From NCBI GenBank assembly GCA_947652115.1, contig OX393563.1, positions 2,543,970 through 2,607,969 on the forward strand: a stretch of DNA of 64,000 nucleotides. The letters run 5' to 3'. The stretch comes from Blastomussa wellsi. Lineage: Eukaryota; Cnidaria; Anthozoa; Scleractinia; Plerogyridae. The translations under genes were made by a program, and so were the position numbers. The notes below the pieces were generated by a model, which saw only the letters and a list, made by a program, of their open reading frames with translations, searched no databases and had not been told where the DNA came from. This document shows positions 42,564-54,400 of this stretch, in pieces; the stretch's first letter is position 1, and the number at the start of each line of letters is the position of its first letter.

Positions 42564-44313
42564 TGAGCTGAAGTTTGATTGTGACCAGGTCATCACCGTA
42601 GCAGAGATTAATGTACATGCCCACACAGTTGTTACCCATTGGGCTGCTAAGTCAACTGCTGGGGCAAACTGAGATCCTGTTCCTGGATATGGATATTGAC
42701 CAGCTAGGCGCATGCGTTATCCCATGTAATCTCTGCTGCTGTGGTAACCTGATGAGCCTCATTCAGCCTTCACCTTACAGCTACCTTTCCGAGTTCGGTG
42801 ACTCATAGCCACTTTGATTATTATTAATTATTCGTTACTTTCACAAGTTTCAACTTGATGAATGTTACCTCTATAACCCCACAATATAAACCGACAATTC
42901 AGGCACAAATACCAACAATTATAATCTCTCAAGCTTTCACAGAAAGCTTTCCAATCTTTATTGTCTTTCACCATGTCAACTCCTTAAGCTGTCTTTTGTC
43001 ACAAACTGAATTAATTGGAAATTCACGTTACATTTCCTCGTCCTTCGTTTCAGCAGAATGTGTAAATAAAGTGATGTTCTGAATGGGTTTGCTGCGATTA
43101 TAAGTGATATAATGGACACTGCTAAATCAGTTATCTTATATACAAATACAAGCCACTCGCAATGGAATTGAAACCTTTAATTACCTTTAGACTCAATATT
43201 GACTTAAACAATGAAGTTATTCACAAAGTATAGAAACTAGCCAACAGACACGAAACAATGGACTTTTTACATGCCGCGTGGGGATTGGGCACCGGAAGTA
43301 TACGTTAACCAATGGTTAACCACTAAGGTCCAGGGCTGTCACCTTTTTCTATAACAAGGTGGCGGAAATATTCCTCCAGTGCCCATATGTAAAAGGTTTT
43401 TAGGGAGACGAACAAAAGTTGAAATAGAACGAGATCTGACTGAACTGAATTGGCTGCCTTAGAGGTTTCAATCACATGACAAGTTCTTACAAGTAACCCA
43501 TAATATGTTCCATGATAGCCCATAATAGGTATTCCATAATATGTGATCCCATAATTGTGTACACGGGAGCCCAGAGTTTGATAGACAAAAGTAATGAGAC
43601 CAAAAGCGATGTAAACCTTACTGAAAAGTTACAAAAATAAACTATAAAGTGAAGCTTTTAATCAACTGGGCCATGCTAGTTGTCTAAAGATCTGGAAATA
43701 TTAGCTAGTCATAGAGCTATTTCCGATGAGTGGCCTAAATAAACCATAAAATATCACCCTAGCCAGTCACGAAGCACAAAGAAAATGAAAAGTTGCGCAA
43801 ACGCAAATTACGTTTAACACTCAAGTCAAAATTGCTCAGTGCGTTATCACTATTTAGTTGCATGTGTATAAAGTAACGTAAATACTGTAATGGGTGCTAC
43901 TTTGTTATAAAACTGTAATCACTTTTTCTTTTGTTACCACAGTGTTGTAGCTTAATCGGTTTGTTCGCTTTCGACGTGATAACAAGAAACAAAATATCCT
44001 ATTCTGCTTATTTTTCTCCTAAAACGCTCAAAACAAGATGACCAGCGTCTATTTTCTCGATACAATATCAATACAAAGTGATTGCAAGGAGTTTCTGAGA
44101 ATGCTAGAACTGATGATCACCAACTAAGGCAAATATATAGCCCTGGCTGTTTTGGTATTTTGCACAGCTAGCGAAGAAGAAGACCAAACCGAGCAAAATC
44201 AATTTCGTATACCCTCGTGTGATTCTTTGGACGTTTGTCCACCTTTTCAATTTGAAATGACATCGAAAAGACTTCTTAAAATATAAATAAATGATTCCAA
44301 GTAAAATGCAGAC

Positions 44314-44426
44314 ATACACCTTATTCCAAAATGACTACCATCTTAATATTCTTTTGTTGGTATTCAAAGCCCTTCTTGCCTTTTTCAGTGTGCATAAATC
44401 AGCGGCCATTTTGGAATAAGGTGTAT
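44314..44426. repeat. Foldback MITE
   Basis: ATACACCTTATTCCAAAAT and its inverse ATTTTGGAATAAGGTGTAT bound a 113-base element. Confidence 0.7.
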
Positions 44427-44981
44427 AGCAATGCTATCAATCATCAGTGTGGAATTTCTCGGATGAATTACCATACATTTAGCAATATTTTAAAAAACGA
44501 GCACGAATAATGCATTAACCTGCTGTGTCCTCATAGTTTTAAACAGTGAGATTCTCTCTGCGATGGTAGCTTATATATTTCAGATTGCTTACTCCAATTG
44601 TCTGACGAAACGAAACACAAGAACCTTTCGAAGGAGCCGTATATAATCGTAATTGTAATTGTAATCACAACCACATATTGTCGTAATTATCTATTTTTTT
44701 ACATAGGCAGCCCTATCCAAAATATCTCCATTTCAGCAACCAGTTAATTAAACATCGTTACGTAGCCAAAATTTTTAAAATACCATGTTTTACAAAAAAC
44801 GTAGTAAGCCATAAAACATCAAAATCTAATGTTATCATCAGTTTTCTTTAAAAGGTCAACCAATGTTTCATTAATTTGTGATGGTGGTTTCCCCTTATTT
44901 TAAAGGTCAAACTCTCTTTTACTCACTGAACACAAAACAAAACTGCCGAGCAAACGTCTGTAAGGTTAGAGTTCTCTCCAT

Positions 44982-45401
44982 TTACTGGCGCCTTTTAACG
45001 ATAGAATTGATCCACTTTCGATATTTTGACACTCTCGTGTAATACGCGTACTTTCTCGGTCTTCCACAGCCTTCACTCCAGCCAAACAGTCCAATAACAA
45101 TCCAGCGTCCAGACCTTGGCTGTTGCATGACGAGAGGGCTTCCCACGTCCCCAAAACAGGGATCTTTGGGTTTCTTTTTAAATCCGGCACAGAGCGTATT
45201 GTCGTTGTTGTACGAATAAATGGTGGCGTCCTTACATTCTTTATCCGGGACAATGGGGACCGTTACCTGTCTCAGCTCAGCAGACAGAGGTCCGGTCCGT
45301 TCGCCAAGTCTGATTGATTTGGTTGAGCCCCATCCTGCCACTGTTCCAAATTGGAGTGGTTTTTCTAAAATCTTGTCCCTTTTCCGTTTTGGTACGCACA
45401 C
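44982..45401 (-). CDS. Gene A exon 7: S1 C-terminal half with Ser195 replaced, stop
   Basis: 420 nt from a phase-0 acceptor to TAA. It begins VCVPKRKRD (Cys122 equivalent), then [37 protein letters not shown] and [11 protein letters not shown]. Ser195 is Val and Gly197 is Ser, while Asp189, Asp194 and the structural cysteines 168/182 and 191/220 are kept. The protein ends shortly after the terminal helix, as S1 domains usually do. Confidence 0.92.
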   Translation of the reverse strand: MCVPKRKRDKILEKPLQFGTVAGWGSTKSIRLGERTGPLSAELRQVTVPIVPDKECKDATIYSYNNDNTLCAGFKKKPKDPCFGDVGSPLVMQQPRSGRWIVIGLFGWSEGCGRPRKYAYYTRVSKYRKWINSIVKRRQ

Positions 45402-48400
45402 CTTATAAAAAAGGTTAGCAAAAATAACTCGTATGGACTCAATAAGATCGATAATCATTTACAACAGCTTGTAACCTAAGCATACTATATAAAAATTCCT
45501 CATTTGCAATCGGTTTCAATCTTTCCCATCCTTAGCCGTTCTTTTTCCTGTTTGGTTTACTATCACATCTTTAGGGTTTTTCTTCCTTAGTAAACTATTA
45601 TTTAGAGGTTTCCTTCATTTTAAGGGTTTTCGGTTTGACGCAAGAATAACTCAAAATATCATGATACAGCTCCTTTATTACGACAGACGTCTAAAACAAC
45701 GTATAGTTACTGAAAAACCGTACGTGTGGCTAGTTTGGATTTTCAAAAATTAGGAAGGCAAAATACAACCTGCAAGTAACTCACCATCCTTATATGGTCA
45801 TTAAGTTTCACGGGCCTCTCCAATTCCAACAGAGCAATATTATGGGCCATCGTGTTTCTGTCATAACCCGGATGTAAAACGATTCTTTTTACGCGGATCG
45901 GTGTTTCGGTGCCGTCCAGCTTATTGCGATTAAATTCACCTACCCAATAAAAGCGAAGAAAAAATAATGAAAGTTTGAAGAGGTCAACAGTGGAGACCAA
46001 ATTGTAATAACATTCATGTTTTGAAGAAATATAAAGACATGGACAACTTGTTCACTGCCTGTGAACAAAAGGTAAATTACTGAAAGAGTTAACTTTGAAG
46101 ATTGCTTGCATTTGGTTGCAGTTAATTTAGGACGACGCCTAGACTTTCTCAAAGTCGTTCGCTTATCGTTTTCGGTTCGATAATAGCTTTCGCGCTCTGA
46201 GAGCTCGACTTGTAAGCAAGGCTAGACGACGCCTTATATTATTTTTGACCAAAATTAATTTACGTACCTAGCACCACTTGAAGTCTGTTGGGTTTTATGG
46301 GCTTTGTACCCTTTTTGACTTGAAGAACGTTCGCTACTGTAAGAACCCATCCAGGTTTAATAAGCGCTCCGTTGAAAAGATAGTTATCTCGTCCTAAAAA
46401 ATAACAAAAATGAGCCATTTAGGGGGTTTGAACTGATAAAATCTAATGATGAGAAATTTCTATCGAAAAAGAAGTGTATTTGGTTGCAAAATTGTTTTCG
46501 AAAATTCGGTTCAGTGAAATGATGCTCCAATACTCTGTAATGCACAGGCCAGATAAACCTCAAAACTGCAGAACAGCCTGTTCCAGACTCTTGGCAGTCA
46601 GGAAAGGCTAACTAGAGGCAAGATCACAAGAATAAATATTCTCCCAAATTAATTTTATATTGTGACATGAATAGTTTTGGTACCGAAACATGATGGACTG
46701 GGTCCCCCAAATTTTCGTTTGGGAGGGGAGGGAGTGCGACGTCTTAAGCAAAACGTCCCTTACAGGACGTCACACGTCAGTTGTCGATAATTCTGTTATG
46801 AGAAGGCTTCCACCCGGTGCATGATCAATAGATCTAGGCTTTGAAATCCAGAACCCAGAAAAAAGCTGAAGTGTAGGATTTCCGTTGATTACAGGCCAGC
46901 AGCATCATTCAACCTTCTTGACAGCAATGGGCTTTTTTTAAAGAAATGGCACAGTTCCAAAAAATACGCGAATATATGTATCGCATTAGTTTGTGATTAA
47001 AAGATATTCCAAAGCTGACTAGCAGAGATTTTGTACACAAAAGGCTATATAGTTGGTATAATACGCACTGCCAATTATAAATAAGTGATTAATTCCATAC
47101 CCCCAAAGAACCTGCTCAAGGCTTAGTTGGGGAACAGCTCGACAAAAACCAAACGTCAAGTGACAAGGACGAGTGTTACTCCACCCCTCCACCAACCTTG
47201 CCCCTAACGCCTCGCTTTTTAATCAACTTTTTTTTTTTTTCCCTAATCCAATTTTAAAGCTTCTCCTCAACTTACAAGGATTCTGGTAACAGGATAGCTG
47301 TAACGTCGTAAAGCCTTATGTAATGCACCCTTTAGTTATGTTGTGACAGAAAATCCTAGTTTCCAACTATGGCCCATGTATTCCCCCCCCCCCTTCCTTC
47401 ACACATTCACACACACAAACTCATTCTCCTTTTTACGACTAAATCTGATAGCATTCAGGAGTATTGTAGCTAGCCCCAGATCACTCGCTCTGTCGTTCGT
47501 CGATCAGTCGTAAATATTTGAATTCCGCTGAGTGTCCATATACGGTTGACAAGTCGAACTGACAATACTGTACTCGAGTTTTACTCGCGCGAGAGGACCT
47601 CGATAATCTCAAAAGGGACTCGGAAGTTATGTTTCTCTTGCGTGTTTAGCGTAAGTTTCTTACAGACCCTCGACAATTGAATCCGTTGCGCTGTAGGCGC
47701 GTGGACAATCGATCGATCTCATTATAGTAAACCAGGAATGAAGGAACCAAAGTATTGCTGTGTTTATGATGTCCTGGTTCGATGCTTACAAGAAAATTAA
47801 AAGCTTTCTTCACACACAAATTCTTTCAGATTTCTCAGATTTATATCATTAACATACATTTCACCTGAATTCGTCTGTTTCGTATTATATAACTTTATTA
47901 TTATTTAAAGTGCCCATGAAGTAAAACAAATAATTGCTGCTTATTTAAAAGGCTTTTCAAAATATCTTTTGAAACATCATCTTTCGTTTTAGAGATATTT
48001 GCGTTTTGCATTATGTAAATGAGAAAAGCGATGACGTCATAAAGCACTGAATCAGGAATATATTGGAAAATTATTGGAGTAGTGTTCTTCAAACTTGGCA
48101 TCAGAAATGTATGGATCGAACCGTGGGTCTATCGATGGATCGAACCAAAATGCTCGATTGCTTCAAGAATATGACTGCTGCCTATCATAGACACAAAATG
48201 AACCGCTGATTGACTGTAGGCTTAAACATGCAGAAGGACTCAGAAGTTTGTTCATCAGGAAGTGGCTTGATTTTCTCACCAAATGACTTGTTTTACTGGT
48301 TTAATATTCTTCTGCATGCCGAGAAATCGAAAGCAAAAATCCGGCCGTGGCTCTCTCCCTCCTCAGTTTACTTGAAAAATACGTTACAAAATAATGATCT

Positions 48401-51400
48401 GCCGGGTGACTTTTAATGCAGTCTCTTCTTCTTACACATCCGGCAACTATTCATGTCACTTACACTTCACCCCTCACCTAAACAGCTAATCACACAAATA
48501 AACCTTGTCGGAGTATGCGAAGAAGTAAAAAGTTGTATATAGACATGCTCATAGTTTTTCAATAGAGTGTACTTACTTGTGCCGTTGTAGGTTATGGCAA
48601 CCTGCCAAGGCCAGGCAGCGTGCGCAGAGTATATCCCTCCCACAATCCGCCTGGTGCGTGTCGAGTTCTTAAAATTCCCCAATGTACCGCAAGTATACGG
48701 TGAAACCTTGGTTTTTTCTTCAATACAAAAAGGATGTCACGATCAGTTACAAATTTCTTAACCCTTGAAAAGCTTGAATGCAAATTAGCTCTTATTAACC
48801 GAGCGGGAGGTCTGTATGGGAGAATCCTGACCGTGAGGTCGTGAGTGCAGACCGAACACAGTGAGATATGTACTCACGACCCAGGTCAAGATTCTCCCAT
48901 ACAGACCTCCCGTTCGGTTAATAAGATGTTTATTATGTGGCCAAACGGAAACTTCAATTTGCTATACGACACTGCTTCGTTCTCGCTGACGGTTTGTTTG
49001 CGAACTGCGATGAGCTGAACTTAAATTTGCAAAAGTTTTGTCATATCTTAACTTTTTATTCTTGTCAAGCCTTTTTAATTTTCCATTTAGTATTTTTAGA
49101 GAAAAAGGGGGCAATGTGTTCCTGTTTTGTTTGTAACTTGCTGACCCCAAAATTCAACCGGTCTAGATGGGAAAATCTAGACCGCTGTCAATATCGATTT
49201 TAGCCTATCAAATTCGTGAATTCGCTAGGTTCCAGACCACGTGTGACACGGCCATATAATAGTGTTTTATTAACTGCTGCTGTTTGGCTGGGGTCTTTTG
49301 ATTAGCTAGTGTGGATAGGTTTTTCACTAATTCCCACGGTCATTGTAAACAAAGTCATTACAAGGTCTGGCTATACCTGCATATCACAATCCATATCGTG
49401 AACAGATTCATGTTATTAATTTTTGCTAACTATCCAAATTTAAAATAAATTGGACAGTTTTAATTTTACTCAGACTGTACAATTTGATGAAAATCTGAAA
49501 ACCTTATGTCAACCAATCAAATATAAAAAAAAACTAGCTTGTAGGGCGAAACATTTCCATGTTCATGTATTTTGGGTTGCTAATAGATAACAGGACTATG
49601 TGCTTGTCCAATTTGGAAATAATTGGATTCAAGAATTCCCCGACTACCAAATTGGCCAATTTTTCAGTCCGCGGTATTTTTTCATCCAATTACAGCATGT
49701 AGTCTTATTATCTATTAAGAAGACTAGCTCTACTAGAGCTATTTTGAATATTGGCCAATAACTTTTTCCCTTTTGAGGTAGTACCAGTCTTGCAATCAAT
49801 TTGTTCTTAATTTTGTTTTTTTTTCCTTTCACACAAACATAATGAGAATATGTTATATGCTAATGTTCAGCTACAAAAAGATAGTGACTGAAAACTGCTG
49901 AAGTAACAGTTATATCAAAAGGAACGTAGGTTTTTTTATAAAAAAGTTAGCCATTAGTAATTTATTCGATTCTCCCTTTGCTTTTCGCCACTTACTTCTG
50001 AACAGAGCGGCAACCATTAGGTATTTCTTAGACAAACAGAACTTTCCATCACCATAGTAACCCGGCTTGCACTTGCAGTGGAACGACCCAATGGTGTTGA
50101 AGCACGTGGCCTTAATGTGACATAGATGACTGTGCTCGACTTGTACATCATTGCTGGTGTACGGGTTTTCGTAATCCTCGTATTCAATGCATTCGTTGAT
50201 ATCTGCATGAAAAAGAGGGATCATAACAATAGACCGGAGAGCCATTGAAAGGAAGTTTTGCACAGGACCTCATCTAAATTCTAAATTCAAAACCGTTTAT
50301 ATTACAGAGCTGTCTCTTGTTATATTCTAGACATCGGTGTCACTAATTGCTGGGGAAAGTTGTGAAACAGAAGAGTGCTTGGTTTTAGAGATAGAGCGTT
50401 TTGAAAGTTGAGACGGTCTACTCAGCATGATCTGAAATGTTTTAGAAACCGACATTTTGGCACTAATACCATGCTTTATAGCTTTTCCAAAAAAAAAAAA
50501 AAAATTACCGCTAAAGCAATTCCGTAGCAAAACGTACAATTTGGTTGCAAATCCTTCTCTGTTTTTGCAGAAGGGTTTGGCTGCCAACTTGCCGCAAAAC
50601 TCTTAAATGTTCCGATTAATCCGCAACAATGATCATTGCCACGTTAAAGTTCGGAGAATGTTGTCATCTACAGCTACAGCACGTACAGCTATGTACGACT
50701 TTTCTCATGTTTTTGCTGTAAGGAAACGACGGGGATGCTCGTTGCAGTCTCGCATGGGGATGTAAATTTCAGAGGTTTGGTTTTGCTTAGTGTATTCCGG
50801 ACGAGAACGACAATATTTTTCGCCGTCAGTTTCTCGGTTACAGTTGCATGCTAAGAAAAATAATTGCTTATGGCATTTTGGTATCTTTACGGGGTCAATG
50901 AAAGCTTAAGCCACGCCCAGAGTGGTGTCCTTTAAATAGGCGTTAACTTCAGAATTTCCGAGGAGCATCGCAGTCTGTTTCATATGGAAATTCCCCCTCC
51001 CTCGGGACACTGCTAGCAACGCAAAATTATTGACTTCTTTTATTGACCTATAATAGATCAATTCACGAAACCCGATTGTGAATAATTTACATGCAGAAAG
51101 ATAGCACAATTTTGCACTCACCAGAAAATTTAAACAGTTTCGCAAATCCGATCAGGACCGATCAGTACATAATTTAACGGGTATTTCATGTTCAGACTAT
51201 CACTATCGTTTAAAAAGAGTCATACGATGGTGCTTTGTGTCATTTTCATTGTACTCTGAAAAAAGAAAGTGGTGGGCAGCTGAAATTTGTAAACACTGGC
51301 GTACCGTTGTTCGTTGTTGCTATCAGGTACTCTGTTTTGCACCATATAGTACCATGCCTCGTAGAAATAAAAATGCATTGTTTTCGTGCAAGAAACCTTA

Positions 51401-54400
51401 TGACTCAAGTAACAGTAGGTACTTGAAGTTTGTTCAGTTTACATTCCTGTTTCCTCACTTAGTATTTGTAAATGGATACTCTGTATTCAAAGTGTTTACA
51501 AGAAGCATCACGTGCACACCATTGGGACGTTTTGTTGCAGATGATACTGTCATACTAACCTTCACAAGCTGGCAAGGTTCCACTCCACTTCTCATTCTTC
51601 TGACACTGTCGTAAGCGAGTACCTGTAGAGAGTCTAAATCCCGGATTGCAAAAATATTCAACGGTGGCTTTGTAGCTGAAGTCGTCTCCCACACGGAAGC
51701 CATTTTTTGGCACACCAGGATCATCGCATGTTTTCACTACAGCTACGAAAAATAAATTGGTGCATAAATAACAATTAGTCCAGTTGACATCAAAGTTCTC
51801 CGCACTTGTTTTGATGGTTTAATCTCCACTCTGCGGCTTCCTGCCATTAACTTCATGTTGTTTACATGTACATTTTGTTTTCCATGTCAGAGTTTCCCCA
51901 AATTAGCGTGACCTAGCCCCTTTGTTGTAAGACAATTTACAAGCCTAAATTAACTTGCGGTTTGCATTGCTCAAGACGAAAATCATGATTCTCATAGAAA
52001 ATAAATTAACCAGATAATATGGTGGCTACGTTCTAGTTCTGTGAGAAAAACAGAAAAAAAAATCAAACAGACGACAAACTGTTACTCAATATTACATCGA
52101 TTGGTACCGCGTGTTACTCATGTGGTGTTTTACTCATGATTTGTCAATAACAAGTTTTCATAGAGCTTGACCCTCTTGGACTAATTAGAACTACCAAGGT
52201 GAGATAATACACCTCTTTCCTGTAGCATTTGATTCTTTATACAGCTGACGCAGCCAGCATAGTGGGCGCTTCCGCGAGAGCGACAGTAAAAAGGAAAACC
52301 AGCAGAGCAAAAAGATAAGCTTTCATTTTCTTTAACTTTCTATCGCGTTATTTATTGCTCTGTCCTTAGCTTGGCTAACTTGCAAACTGGCATTCCCTGT
52401 TCGATTTCCTACTGGTGTCGAAACTATTTTGAATAACAAACCCCAGCCATTTGAATTACGAACTGCTATAGTCTTAAGGTTATTCCCTGATTGCACATCC
52501 TTACTGCGCATGATTTCACGAGTGAGTAACGCGCACATAAAAAAATGACACATTTTTTCTAGGTATGGTGACCTATCGTTTTTTCTCTTGTTTTGAGCTG
52601 GGCAATAACGTTCTCTCTGTAAAATAAATATAGACAAACTCTCATTGGGTATACGTTTTTAGCAAGGAATCGTGAATATAATGGGAGCTGTTTCTCCAAA
52701 ATGAGTATCGGGTCCCCAATATGATAAGCGACCGATTCTTTTTCACTGGAATTACCTTAAAATAAAATGATTACTTCTTGAAAAATCTTTGTAACAAGCT
52801 TAAGGAGTTGGTTCGAGTTGAGTTAAATTGTTCGTTTTGGTTGTTGTTGTTGTTTTCTTTGTTTTTTCAAGATGCCATTCTAAGTGGCTTGATTGATTTA
52901 GACCGATGTCTTGTGTTCATACTATACAACTAAAAGACCCGAGGTCCGTCCAGACTGTCCTCAGTAGCTAGTATTAACCGTTAAACTAAACTGTTGGAGC
53001 GACAACTACACGACCCCACCAGCTATACTGAATATCCCATCGTGTTTAAATAAAGTGTTCAGTTCAGTTAGTTCAAGGTCAATATTATCCGATACATAAA
53101 GTCATGATGGCTGAGGCCTATATACCGAAAATTCTAGAAACCACGACACTGAACGAGGTTCTGGGAGGGTAGGGTTAATCTGATTAACGGCCAATAACTG
53201 ATGGTACATGGCCAGCAGCTGTTCACCACAGTTGCATCTGCGTGGGTAGGATTTTGCTTTTCATTTGTGTGGAAGTAGAAACAAATTAGATGCACTCAAA
53301 GTCTTGCCTGGTCCTGAAATATACTATAATTCTTACTGTACAAAAAATATAAAATATTATATGTTGATGAATAAATGAAAATTTAGAGAGTGTTCACCAA
53401 TTCAACAAAAGCAAAATAAAAATAAGAAGTTACTGACAAGCTTAATAGAACGCCGTATTTCCTCGTCGCAGGATTTATTTGCAAAACGTGATTTCTCTAA
53501 CAAAGGGCGCGTGCTAATTAAAGAACAGGATATCCGCAGATTACCCGCATCCTTTTCATCTCTCGAGGGTGCACATGATTTTTTTTTTCGCTCAGAACAC
53601 AAGCCGAATAAGCTCTCTCCAGCTGTTTTATTATCCTTCTACACCATGGACATCAACTGCCGTAATTACTGTTCATAAAACTAGAAACGAGCAGAAAACA
53701 GTCCAACACACCAAGTCGATCCATCCCAGTTGCGCAAGAAAACCAGCAGCTACGCTGGTTACAAGATTAGCGGTTTTGTAGACACTTAACAAGTCATGAG
53801 TCTTTTTAGAAAATTTTGTTTTTTGTCTCTTATTTTTATTTACGAAGTAGTGACTCATTTGAAGTCCTCTTTTTGGTCAGGGTCTTAAAAACAGATCATG
53901 CTTTCCATTAGCGCCAACACAGAATTGTCTTTCTCGCCGTTCCGCCATCCTTTCAAGTCGAGCTAAGACGCTTGAACTAAATTTCACTCTATACTTGTCA
54001 GGTCGCAGGGTCAGCAAAGTCAGTAAATGATTGATGCATTAAATACAAATTTAATTTTTTCTCTCCATTATGTACTAGAAGCGTCCAGAGACATCGCACT
54101 ATTTATTCAACCACACAAGAGATATTTAGGTGCGACATTAAATAGGACTTGACAACATCAATATTTGGGTGGAAAATATTAGAACTGAAGCGAACCAAAC
54201 CTAAAATCCTTAATGCTCCTTCGATTTGCCATGACCGCACAGATGGATGCTAATTACTCGGTGAGAGATGTTCCCTAATGTAAGGAAAGGTGTACATTGC
54301 AATAGCTTTGCGAACACCTCTGACTGAACAGTGTGAAAGAACGATACAGAAGACCCTTCCCTCTTTTGTACCGCCGAAATTAATTTTGTTGCTTCAACCC

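Larger units (their letters stand above)
41300..44981. other. Intergenic region between genes A and B
   Basis: Holds the presumed promoter of gene B and 3' end of gene A; no clear TATA box or poly(A) signal could be assigned. It contains repeat words CAACATTCCTCGCAACATTCC near 42100, the nested element at 42240-42563 and a foldback at 44314-44426. Short ORFs here show no recognised domains. Confidence 0.5.
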
